A stretch of DNA of 64,000 nt, taken from contig OX442315.1 in assembly GCA_949358305.1 (NCBI GenBank), positions 31,088,427 through 31,152,426 on the forward strand, in the 5' to 3' direction. The stretch is from Strigamia acuminata. Its lineage: Eukaryota > Arthropoda > Chilopoda > Geophilomorpha > Linotaeniidae. Of this stretch, positions 41,641 through 52,856 are shown one piece after another. The stretch's first letter is position 1, and each line of letters starts with the position of its first letter. Below the pieces are notes generated by a model, which was not told where the DNA came from, did no database searches, and worked only from the letters and a program-made list of their open reading frames with translations. The position numbers and the translations under genes are program-made.

Positions 41641-44600
41641 CAGATTGGCTTTTATGAGATGCTTATTCCCAAGGATTTATAACTCTTTCACTTTTTACTA
41701 ATATTTGTTTACGCATAAGGTAAGCTCATTAAACTACTGGGTAAGTTTAGACTCGCTGATCGAAATTTAATAAACGCTTTTTAAGCATCTCGTGTAATTT
41801 TATCTTCCTTCTCCATTAAACTACTGTAGTTGCTGATTTAATATTCATTTTGTGGAGTGATAAACTTTTCTGGCGGATAATTTAACAGGTTTGGTAAGAA
41901 TTCTGCACATTTTTATTCCACTATCAGGTATCTCACTACAATATGTATTTAATAAATAAAAGGAATTTCTATGTAAAGCGTAAAACACGTTTAAAGTTTA
42001 ATATCCCTTTGTTGGATTGAATTAACCGTGTGAATTACGTGGAAATAAGTTTTACAAGAATTTACTAATTCCTTTCATCAAACTTTGATACGTAAAAATT
42101 CGATCCACACAATTGTGTGACTAACATATTTAATTCCACTCTCATTGGCCACGTTTTAAATCAAATCTTTCTTCCTTTTTTTATTTTTATTTTTATATTT
42201 TCAAACATTCTGTTGCGGCATAAATTCCTATTCATTTTTCTTTATTTTCTTTTTTTTATGGGGGTCTTCTATTTGAGCCGAGATTAATTTGATTTTCTCG
42301 ATTTGCGCCCAATTGTCAAATTTTGCCATTTTCTCTCGAGTAAATTGGCTTGTTTTTCACGCCAGTTCACAAGAGCAAGCAAAAGAATTCTTCATCAGGC
42401 TGATGAATAATCTAGCACAATGCCATTAAAATACCCACGGATATTAAACAAACTGCCAAGATGGAGCGCGAATAATCTGATTACAGATGCATTTTAATTA
42501 CAAATAAATGAAGAGACAAAATAACTTTAGTTTATGTGTCTAGATTACATTAAGTTCGGTGTTACTTCATACGATGAATTTGCAACACCAACAACTCTTG
42601 TTGTTTGCTTGTGCCTTGCCTTCTAATTACATTTACAACTCAATTCCTGAGCAATGCAACGCCAGCGTCTAATCTTTTCCCATTCCAACAATTTTCTATT
42701 CTTCTAATTATGAGAAAATGATGATGCTTTCAAGCTGAATAGTTAAAACTAAAATGGCACTCGCGCCAATTTGCATTTAAACTTTTACCTGATTTTTTTT
42801 TCCTTTCTCTTCCTTTTACTTTTACTTCTCATCTAACAGCTTACAATCTAGCTAGTCAATTCCCGCCCCACAAGTAAAAACCCATCACAACAAATATTTG
42901 CCCTCCTAGAATAATTTCGCCTCTTTTTCTCATTTTACAAAACGCTGCTGCTACATCTCAAAAGACAGTTTATTCAAAACGCAACTTCATTTCGCCATCA
43001 AATCCCCGACATTAGAGGTGTCTCTCATAATTGTGCTGCTTGCTTGTGATGATGTTGCCCCCGTGTACAGCTTCCCCGTCTCCACATATGTCATCAGTCT
43101 TAGACCATGATTGCTTGCCATGACACTTGATGCTCCCTTCCTTGCATCTGCTAGATAGATCCCTCGACATCATTCCTAGCAAACGCACAAACAAGTTACC
43201 TGCAAATCTTTTTTATTTCTTTAAATTTAAAACACAAAAAAATAGACTTAGCCAATGAGTTCATTTGTCCGACACGACTTCTATATTTTCTTTGTTGTTT
43301 ATCTTTAATTCTTTAAACTTATTTTAAGGTGATGAGAGTTTCTGCCAAAAACAACACGATTTTGCCCACTATTTCTTTTTAAACCTCAACTCCCTTCTTC
43401 CTACATCTGGCTAGAACGTTGCAGTCTGCTTGGCCCTTTGCCACAAGTGCAAGTAGGTAGAGCCCAATACATCTGGAATTCCATGTGACCTTTTAGAAAT
43501 TAACATTGGGGTAGGAAGTAAAGAGGATCCCCCTTGAAAACTTCCGAACTAAAAGGTTTGATTTAGTGTTAACAGATTTATCAGTCGTCTCGTGTCAGAC
43601 ATTAAAATATTTTCTTTTCTCCCTGTCTCGAATCAATCCGCATTAATATTCGCAATATCAATTTTTCGTTTTTTTCGTTTTTTTTTGGAGTTTGTCACGT
43701 GGTTTTAATTTTTTCAACTGGAATTATATTTTTTTTTTTGGTTGTTTTTTTTGCTTACCTGGTGTTTGAGTAATTTTATTTGTTTTATTTGAGCAAATAT
43801 TGATGCGAGTGTGTTTGTTTGTTTGGGTTGTCTTAGAGGGAAAAAAATACAAGCGATCTAATAATAGACAATTTGCGTCTAAAACTCAAATAGTCACCAG
43901 GCAACTAAGGGATTAGAAATCACCAATTTGGCTCAAATTAGTTGGACTAAGATTAGTATGTTGGCATGGCAAAATCTGAGATTGCAACACCAAAGTTTTG
44001 CAAGCGGAGTTGGACAGATGTGGGCTGTTCAACTCCCCAGCAAAAAAAAAAAAATAAAAAGTGTAAAAATTTTAAAAAGTGAACCAATTTTAATGATTGG
44101 CAGTTCATTTATTCATTTGAATATCCTTCTGACACAATTTTCACGTCGTCTGGACTAAAAATGAAAATAAAAACCATATTTCATTTTCTCATTAAAAATT
44201 AAAGTTGAAATTCGCTCAATAAAAAACATCACTTTATGAAAAAAAAATAAATTAAAAAAAAAAAAACGAACTTTTTTGTTGCTTTTATTTTCGTTTTTAC
44301 TTAACTACGCCAAACAAATGTTCAAAATCTGCATGCGGCATGCAATCTCTTTTATATTTCGTTCGAACACGTTTAAAAAACAACAAATGCAATGTATAAA
44401 TTGCAAAAATAGTAAAATACGTGGAAAATTTCATTTTACGCTTATTTAAATCGTAAGCATTTGCTCGACGAGAAATTTCATTGTGACACGATAGGGTTGA
44501 ATGAGAGACATATGGCCAGAAATGTGGCCAACTTCCTGATTTGACAAAAGCGAGCATTTTGCCTGTTGTCGTCGCCACATTAAGTTATTATGCAACTAGA

Positions 44601-44992
44601 AGGAAGTGGGATATGTTTTTCTATTGAGCAGACAATCTCCATTCAAAGACAGAATAGTGAACATATGTGGAAAATGCTTGATGAAACCTGTACATCTTTG
44701 TCTCTTGCAGGAAATGACGAGTTAAAGTCGTACTATTTCCTATTCATTTCTATCTTAAGCCAGCAAATAATTCCGAATAAGCTTTTCCTAACTTAAAAAA
44801 ATATATATCCTGCATTTCAGGAAAAGATATATTCTTTAAGTACAGATATCGCTTTTTCCTGCGTTATTGCTGAAAACTTTTCCTTGTTGTCGTGTCCTCA
44901 CCAAGGACACAATTCAAATGGTTTGAGAATAACCTGTTTAATCATTAAATCGTTTCCTGTTTACAGGTGCTTATGCATTGATTATATAGAAA
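41641..44992. other. Intergenic spacer between exd and Sin1
   Basis: No coding frame or RNA gene is recognised between the exd promoter side and the Sin1 ATG. The sequence is T-richer than the exd intron. Near the right end an acceptor-like TTTACAG at 44960-44966 precedes the Sin1 start by ~27 bp, suggesting a spliced Sin1 5' UTR. A short hairpin (GTGTCCT-CACCA-AGGACAC) lies at 44892-44910. The Sin1 promoter probably sits within 44,550-44,900, but no decisive motif was seen. Confidence 0.6.
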
Positions 44993-47900
44993 ATGGCCTT
45001 TTACGATGATCCGCGCTTTTTGTTATCGCACATACGAAATTCGTATATTACTAGTGATGACACTGGCATTTGCGAGGTGGTGATGGTCAATGAAAACTGT
45101 CCTGCAAAGGTATCAAACACAAATTAATTAATTGAAATAAAACTTTTAAAAAATTTTCTATGTGAAATACAGTTACCGCAATTTTTTTTTTAAATTATAA
45201 TTTGTAGTCAAAGTAGGTCAATGAATTTAAAAAAGGGGAAAATAAAATTAAAAACATTTGAAAATAGAAGCATTTCAGAAACATGTTTATTTATATTACC
45301 TAGTTTCGTTTGAACATTTTTAGTTAATCGTGACAAACGTCTCGTGTTGCACTAAATGTTGTATAAAGCTTTCCCATCAGACCATAGAAAATACAAGTGT
45401 TTCGGGGACCTCGAACTCTTCCGTAGACAAAAAAAGTTTATGAATTGATGTCATTGAATTGAAGGAAAAAAGTCCCTAACAGAATACGACCAATAAATTG
45501 TGTCTATTTATGATCGTTTGAAATGTTAAACAATTTTAAAGATTTATCACGATAATGATTATTATTATTTCAAACCTTAAATAACCTTTTTTAATTGAGA
45601 TGTTTATTAAATATAATTTAATATCTATCATTACCGATTTTAATTACTATTTTTCTTATAATTATAGCAAGCCCATCAACCTTCCTTACATCCTTCTTGG
45701 ACGTTTGATTCGAGTGATAGTGGTTTAGAGTCGGATACAGCAGAATTGTCACATTCGTACGACATTGCTTCTGATATGGATTATGCTATAAGGTCTGAAT
45801 TATACATACCCGAGATAATTTGACGTTTTCAATAACTATTAACATACAGGAGGCGATCGAACACAGCACAAAGGCTGGATAAATTAAAAAAAGAGAGGAA
45901 AAGTCAAGCTAAGATTAAAAACATTCAATGGAGACCTCCAGACTCGTTTCTTTCGGGTGAGTTAAGTTGAACGACTTAATGAATTATTTTATTTCAATTT
46001 TCCTTATTTTTAGTTGAAGAAATGAGCGAGTTGTTTGAAAAGAAGGCCAACACCATTCCTAAAGAAAAGCCTAGGAAAAAATCCTTATTGTCAGAACAAC
46101 TTGAAAAATTCCCTACGTTACCGAACAATCCATTCGGTGAATATGCAAAGTTCGATGGAAGCGTAAGTTGGGATAGAACAAAAAATGTGTAGGTATCTTA
46201 TTAACGAGACATTATTTCTACGCAGGCCTACATTGGCATTCCTACAAAAAAGCTGAATATTTATTTGACAATGCTAACTACCGACGAACGAGCTTTTCCA
46301 ATGACAGTAATCACTATCATTACGGCCAAAGTTCAAGAATTGATTGGTTTAATTTGTTGGCAATATACAAATGATAATAGAAAACCAGAACTCAAGTGAG
46401 GGCATGATGATGACATACTTTTGATTATTATTACTTTTTATGTCTAAAAACTTGGATTTTAAAAATTCGTACACATTGGTATTTTTATTTGATTTAAGGG
46501 ATAATGCAGATTATTATAGTTTGTGTATTGCTGAAGAAAATGGTGAAGTCGATTTGGATTTTCCAAATTTGGACCCGAAAGAAGCGATATCTAAGTTTGG
46601 GTTCACCGAACTAGCTCTAGTCGAAAAGGATTTATCAGAAAAAACACCTAGTGATCAAATAATAGTCACTGTGTCAGTAAATTTGATTTCCACCCAATAA
46701 ATACTTTGATCTAATTTCCATTACTCCGATTCTAGAAACATTTTTCAAGGTGGCTTTTCGAAAATCCCAGTTAGTGGCCAAGATGTGACCATGAGAGAGA
46801 TTCTAGATAGCACTTTACGGCGTAGGAGGGGCATGATGAAAGCTAAAGGTATTATTCAGTTGATTACAATTGAGTATTTACAATTATATCTGTTAATCTT
46901 GTTGTAATATTTATTTGAGCAGCCAGACGAGTCGGTAAGTCGCTTCGCAAACTGTGCTAAAGGATGAGTAAATTGACTAGGAATTTCCTAAAGAATAATT
47001 AACTTTAACATAATTGTTTACTGGGGCAGTTAAATAAAATTTAAAAAAAATTGGACACCACATTTCAATTGGGGCACTAAAGGGTCAAAATTGACCAAAC
47101 ACTACCAGCCATAGCAAAACTTTTAGCTTCTATTTGCACTTAGTGTAAACTTAATTCAAATTCCATGCACAGAGTTCTACATGAATGCAATTTGCATAAA
47201 AAGGATCTTTAAATCTTTGTATTATTTAGGGCTAGAATATCAACTAGAAAAGGAAAATGAACCGGGAGTTGCGGTTGATTTAGATTCAACATTAGCAATG
47301 ACGAGCACATTCGATTTCTACTTAGTTCGAGCTAACAGTGAGCGCAGCATAATGTCAGCTTTAAAATTGTCTTTTTGAGCTCATTTCTGTTCTAGGTAAG
47401 AGAGAAGATGATCCTAAGGAGCCGTGGCAACCGAAAGAGTTAATGGTAATGGAAGCGCCTCGCTATTTATCTTATCGGGTTTTCCTTATTAGAAAATTAC
47501 TGCACAAGAGTGAAATTCATCTTGGTATGTGTATAAATTGCTACGATTGTATTTCAATAACTAAATTAGTATTTTTATTTTTTTTAAACAAAAAACAGGC
47601 ATTTCTGTTGATAAAATTGAGATTGATCCCGTACAGCAAAAAGGAAGTGTTAAATTTTGGGCTCAGCCACAGAAACCCATCACTCACGATATCGATACAA
47701 TAGCAGCCTGTGAACTCTTGGAGTTAAAATACAATGGTAAAATATAGTGTTAACTGAGATTATCGCAATAATAAGTGTTATTTCTTAGGCAAACTGGTGT
47801 TTAGGCTTACGTACAAATCGGACAGTGGCCACGATTATAAACACCACGATTTTGAAACCGAAGGAAGCGAAGCAAAAGAAATCGTAGAAAAGATTTGTCA

Positions 47901-48015
47901 CAATCTGGAGTTAAGAATGAGTTCAGTTCGGCGGGATTACTTGGCGCAACGAGAGCGTAAATCACTAAGGAGAAGTTTGCTCCAATCTAGTTTCAAGGCG
48001 TCGTCTAAACATTAA
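44993..48015 (+). CDS. Sin1: SIN1/MAPKAP1, TORC2 subunit
   Basis: Scaffold subunit of the TORC2 kinase complex that recruits AKT and other AGC-kinase substrates. Twelve exons join in phase: 44993-45109, 45668-45792, 45850-45956, 46014-46162, 46226-46395, 46499-46672, 46736-46848, 46923-46934, 47230-47337, 47396-47524, 47599-47736, 47789-48015. Together they encode 522 residues, like human SIN1. The N terminus ([20 protein letters not shown], then SDDTG) and [16 protein letters not shown] are family hallmarks. The CRIM substrate-binding region ([12 protein letters not shown] through [10 protein letters not shown] and [11 protein letters not shown]) spans about residues 145-285. The Ras-binding-like part ([20 protein letters not shown]) follows, then the C-terminal PH domain ([12 protein letters not shown] ... 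[12 protein letters not shown]). Exon 8 is only 12 nt. A poly(A) hexamer at 48157-48162 lies inside the antisense Dsn1 gene. Assignment is very secure. Confidence 0.96.
46923..46934 (+). other. Sin1: 12-nt microexon of Sin1
   Basis: CCAGACGAGTCG is preceded by TTTGAGCAG and followed by the strong donor GTAAGT. Including it gives KARRVGLEYQ across the junction; skipping it keeps the frame (KA then GL, loss of four residues). Phase fits both neighbours, so it is likely a real, possibly alternative, microexon. RNA evidence is lacking. Confidence 0.7.
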
Positions 48016-49377
48016 CGTTATTAGTTTACTATTAACTAGCAAAACAGAATAGCTTACATCGAGTGGCAATTCCCGAATAAGTTGCTTGATATTGGGCGAA
48101 GATATTTTATCAGCACTGAAATTGTTTCCTGGAATGTACATATTAAAAGATGATTAAATAAATTAATTTTCAAATTTGTTTTTATATGTCTTACGGTGAA
48201 GTTCTGATGATTTTGTTGCATTTTGAACGTCAAAGGTTGTTTTGGCTTGGGAATTAACTTCTGCCGAAATTCTATCAACCTGTAATGTCAGTATAAAGCG
48301 GATTAAACGGAAGATTTTAATATTACTCGCAATTTTAGTACTTTAATCAGAAGATTTTCTTTCATGTAATTTAAATTTTGCAACAGTTGTTTGCAGTTTG
48401 GCGTACACTGGGTTTCCGTATTTTCAACCGCTACTTCTGAGTTAATGTCGCTGCAGATAAAATTAAGATGAGTATTATTATTCGTAAGAATTAAAATTTA
48501 AAATGTGTATGTATATAAACAAGTTACCTGCGTAAAAATTCTTCATTAGCAAACTTGGCGGCGAAGGAGTCCCAGTCTTTGCATTGTTTTTCCAATCTGA
48601 AAAATATTTAAGTTATCGATACATCAGAATCGCATAATAAATGTAATTACTTATAAGTGTATGTTTCGCAACGTTCGATTTCTTGTTTTGTTCGGTCGAC
48701 GGTTGTACTGCAACGAACAGATAGAAAAGTAATTTTACAAACTTTTTATAAATTATCGTTTAAAAACAACATCGAAGTTACCTTTGTTCTGGTGTTTGAA
48801 TCTTGGGCCATTCATTCTCACTCTTCATATCGGCTAAAACTTCTTTGAACATTTGACGCACTGAAGTAAAAGTAAATTTATTAAGTTAAAGGTTTATCAT
48901 TTTATAAATAAAAGAAAACTTTACTCTGCGATGTGATTTGGTTTGTGTCACTTTGTGAATTCAGATATTCCGTGCTGTTTTTTAGTGCTGTCTAGATAAT
49001 CACAAGTTTCTTGACTTATTATAATGAAAATAAATTATTTTAACGTTTACATTACTTCGAAACAGTTTGATAATAATTTGTCAAAATCTTCCGGCTCTTT
49101 TAAACCTAATTTGAAATCAAATGCCAAATATTAAACCCACTAATAAAGCAAATAAGCAAATCCTATACTTTTAATTTCTGTGTCGTTATTTCGTAATCCG
49201 GGTATTCCAATACTACTTCGCCGACCTCGAGTTAAACTTGAACGTCGTCTTTCCTTTCTCGCTTTACCAGAATCTAATTTCTGTTTAACATAGAAAATAA
49301 TGTTTGATGCGTTTAAAACATTACTACAAAGTACTTACGAGTTGTTTAACTGCGCGAGACTCTGCAGAACTAGACAT
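47965..49377 (-). CDS. Dsn1: Dsn1-like Mis12-complex (kinetochore) subunit
   Basis: Putative Mis12-complex subunit linking centromere to the outer kinetochore. Ten exons join in phase: 49377-49339, 49280-49169, 49105-49056, 48991-48925, 48860-48782, 48707-48651, 48596-48528, 48450-48327, 48279-48195, and a last exon from 48128. The protein is mostly helical. Three things support Dsn1: a basic serine-rich N-terminal motif (RRRSSLTRGRRSSIGIP) like the Aurora B-regulated patch; a YTYKLEKQCKDWDSFAAKF segment like the vertebrate coiled coil with its WDQLL motif; and a C-terminal SPNIKQLIRELPLD like the SPARKLL tail. The 3' end is uncertain. Read-through of the last exon stops at 47967-47965 (281 residues) and overlaps the last codons of antisense Sin1. 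Alternatively the GTAAGC donor after LPLD (48057) splices to another short exon. The family call rests on motifs, not a database search. Confidence 0.65.
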
Positions 49378-50109
49378 ATTTGTACTTTATATTTGAATTG
49401 AATTTGGCGGCCGTGAATAACTGTCAAAAAGTAGTTCGCTCTGACCACGGACACAATGTGTCCGTGCTCTGACGATTGGTTCGCAGACTACCGACAAAGT
49501 TGACTCGGAATTAAAATGTACTAGTAATAATATTACAAATTTAAATATATATTTTATTTATAATTAATATTTTTATCACTTATGAGCATGTATACAAAAA
49601 TTAAATTAAAATTTATTTTCAAATCCCGCAGAAATTTTTTGACTCATTAAGGATTTGTTCGTAACCGAGTCGCTTCCTAGTACACAATAATAATCTTATT
49701 GGGGAAGAGTGAGGTCTTATCGCTGAGCTGTAGGTATGTGCAGCGGAATATATCAACAACAAAACAAAACATACGCGTTATAGAAATATAATTGACCATC
49801 ATAACATTGGAGTGTAACAAGCAGCGTACGTGATCGATTTGAGCGCAGTTTTAGCCTTCAAATTTCGAAGTTGCAATAATAGGCTTACGATATCAAACAT
49901 TTTCTTTACGCAATCAATGTATTTTAGTTACGATAGCGCCTTAGTTTGATCATTTCCCAATTATCTATACCTGCTGTTACCTATACAATCAATCTAAAAG
50001 TATAGTGGCATTTTTTCATAAACATACATCAGAATTCACTTGGGTATTTGAAATTAAATGTTTTTCTTGTTTCGTTTCGTCTAGAGTGCCAATTACTCGT
50101 GAGGCTGTG
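49378..50109. promoter_or_regulatory. Divergent promoter region between Dsn1-like gene and MVB12
   Basis: About 730 bp separates the two start codons. A near-perfect palindrome, CACGGACACA-A-TGTGTCCGTG, lies at 49446-49466, ~70 bp upstream of the Dsn1-like ATG. The rest is AT-rich. An acceptor-like TCGTCTAG at 50077-50084 upstream of the MVB12 ATG suggests a 5' UTR intron. No TATA box stands out. Confidence 0.5.
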
Positions 50110-51730
50110 ATGATGCGAGACTTATGGAATGCTCTTCCAGACAATCGTCCGATTACTGCCATCTGTGTGGTCGAGGAGCCCATGAAATGTCCACCTGGTT
50201 TTTCAGTGGTTAGAATCCTTTGCGTTACAAAATTTATTCGTAATTACGATGAAAATTTGCTTGTAGGTTTCTAGAACCTACGACCAAGACACCGATGCAG
50301 ATTTATGGAAAGACGGATTCTTCGGCAAGAAAATTACACGTTATTTGTGTATATCAAAAACCGAAGTACGAGCTAAGAAATTTTGATTCGGAGGAGCATG
50401 ATGTTAAAATAATTTATTGTTTTAGGGACAAACTCAATACATAGTCGAAGATATCGCCGTAATTAATGATAAGGAACCGCCGCCTGAAGGATTCACACTC
50501 TTATCGCACACATTAGATACCGGTACGAGTAAATCGGCAAATTTTGACGCACTAGGCGCAGTAAAAAATATTTTGTTGTGTGCATGCCCAGATTGGGACA
50601 AGTCATTTAAAATGCTGTCTAGCCTAAATTATTCTTTTTTAACAGAGCAAAAGGCTATGCGGAAAAAACAACTTTGCTACAAATTAGTTTCACGAAAAGA
50701 TGCAACCCAGGCCGTCACGGACATAATCGTACTAAGTAAAATAAAGAAAGCACCGCAAGGATTTACTCTATCCGGGTATTATTACAATAAATAATAATAA
50801 TAAATTGAAAGTGATTTTTTTTAATAGAAATTTTTTTTCAATTTAAATTTGTAGAGAATTAAATAGTTTACTAATTTGTTACAAAACGGGACCCGTCCCT
50901 ACGAACAACGCAAACACCATGTCGAGAAGCTACACCGGTACACTGCCATATAGGTATAATTGCAAACATTTTTTGCAATTAAAAAAAGTAAATCGTAAAA
51001 TGAACTTTTACAGTACTAGCCCGGCTGTGGCTCCTGCGCCAATAGGACCTCCGCCTCCAGTCCCGCAAAGTCTGCCATACCCGGTGAACCCATATGCAAG
51101 CTCGCAAGTTAACTCGCTGTATCCATTAAATGCAATAAACCAGTTAAGGCAGACTGGCCCGACGAATGCGGCTGTGCAAGCCACGCCGAACCAACAAACT
51201 GTAAATCAAATGTTGGGCGGCATGACGTGGCCTGGTCCTCTTGGACGATCTACTCCGCCACCTGTACCACCTATGTCTACGTCATACGTTCAAAGTCCGT
51301 CGTCGCCTATGCGAAGCAACACCAGCACACTGTCCACATCATCATTGTTATCGAATTACGGTAAACTTAACTCATGACGGTGTATAGTTAGTAGTTTTTG
51401 ATTGATTTCATTCGATTTTTAAGGATTGGATGGGATTCCTTTTGAGTTGAACCCAAAATACAAGGATTTGCAACTTTTGAGAGATGTATGTTCAATTTGT
51501 GATCAAATTTGACATGAAAATTAATTAATTTTTATAATTTTTAGTTTAATATTCCTAAACTACCGAATAAAACAGCTGCTGATCTAGAAGCAGAGGTTGG
51601 ATTTATTTTTATTTTTGAATCGATTAAATTTTATTGAAATAATTTCTTTGTTTCTTTCTTCTTCTAGTATACCTATGACTTTAGCACAGAACGTCAAGCA
51701 CAACAGAGGATACCACGTGATTTGCAGTAA
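50110..51730 (+). CDS. MVB12: MVB12, ESCRT-I subunit with MABP and UMA domains
   Basis: Subunit of the ESCRT-I complex in endosomal sorting of ubiquitinated cargo. Nine exons join in phase: 50110-50208, 50267-50365, 50426-50522, 50646-50775, 50855-50953, 51014-51360, 51424-51485, 51545-51595, 51668-51730, giving about 348 residues. The MABP beta-prism spans roughly residues 12-160 with [42 protein letters not shown] and [17 protein letters not shown] proline-rich linker follows ([17 protein letters not shown]). The C-terminal UMA domain has [12 protein letters not shown] and [20 protein letters not shown] at the end. The start could be either of two adjacent Met codons (50110 or 50113); an in-frame ATG at 50005 is less likely because it precedes an acceptor site. 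Family assignment is secure. Confidence 0.94.
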
Positions 51731-52856
51731 ACTCTTGACAATCTTCCAGAATCGATTTGTATATGTTCGGGCCATGGAATCAAGTTATGGCGACAAATCC
51801 CTCTTTTGGCCACGTTTGGGGACCACAGTTTTAATGCCAAGATGTGATTAAACGAATGGCTTAACCGACTCTGTCCCTCGATTCACTCAGGGTTCCTTCT
51901 AGTCGAGTGACAAGTTTATTTTGATCACTTAAAAATGAACATTGGTAGTGTTGGTAATTTAGAGATCTCGAGTGATTCGGGTGCCAAGGGTCTCGTTATC
52001 TATTGATTACACCGATTTTTAATTACTTTTCTGACGTAGAGGGGGCTGTTAGCTCAAAAAAGGTGCTATAATTATGGAATGTAATCTCTATATTGCCGCT
52101 TTTTACATTTTTCCTTTTGGTTTGAAAATTTTAAAGATATGAAATGGTTGTTAGTCAATGAAATGCATTTGGTAAAAATGTACATATTAATAATTCGTGA
52201 TAGGTTAAACCGCCAATGAATTTTGATGGTGCCGTACTGTTGTAAAAAGGTCACTGTTGTTGCTAATGCTAATTCTCTTTCTTTTTTTTATCACGATTTG
52301 CGTGAATTTGGCTGAAATATTCTCATTGTGACATTAATCCACCGCTTGATAATGAATTTTTTAAATCCTTAATAAGTTTAGTGCTTTTCTAGATGAACGT
52401 TCTTCAGTAGGACCATGAGATGCTATTTGATACTGATTAATTAAAAACAAAAACAGTTTGTGTGGAGTGTGAAATTTTTCTTAATTTTCAAAATTTATTC
52501 GTAATCCGAATAGGATTTCTTTATAAATTCATCGACTTTCAAATGTACTCATGCTAAAGTCTTTTATTTTTCGTTTTTTCCCCCTTTTTTTAAAAAAAAG
52601 AAAATAATTCGGGGGAAAATCATAATTTGGCATTGTTTTATTTGACGTTTTTTGGATTGTATGTTGTATATAAAATTGACAATAAAATATAATATATATG
52701 GGATGTAAAAATCCTATCAATGTTTCTAACATTCAAATTCGACTACTAATTTTTGGTTCGCATTTCATTTGGTTCTTTACCAATTTGAGCAGAAATGTAA
52801 CGATAAATAAAAGTATAAAACATTTGATGTTTACTTTTATTTTTGTCACACTTTCA
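51731..52856. other. MVB12 3' UTR and convergent spacer to PIGC
   Basis: About 1.1 kb with no coding frame, AT-rich. A poly(A) hexamer AATAAA at 52681-52686, followed by a T-rich stretch, is a plausible end for MVB12. PIGC terminates on the opposite strand at 52857, so the two genes are tail to tail with at most ~170 bp between transcript ends. Nothing else recognised. Confidence 0.55.

Noticed and set aside
50005-50109. In-frame 5' extension of MVB12
   Set aside because: Crosses a likely 3' splice site (TCGTCTAG) and encodes sequence unlike the family.
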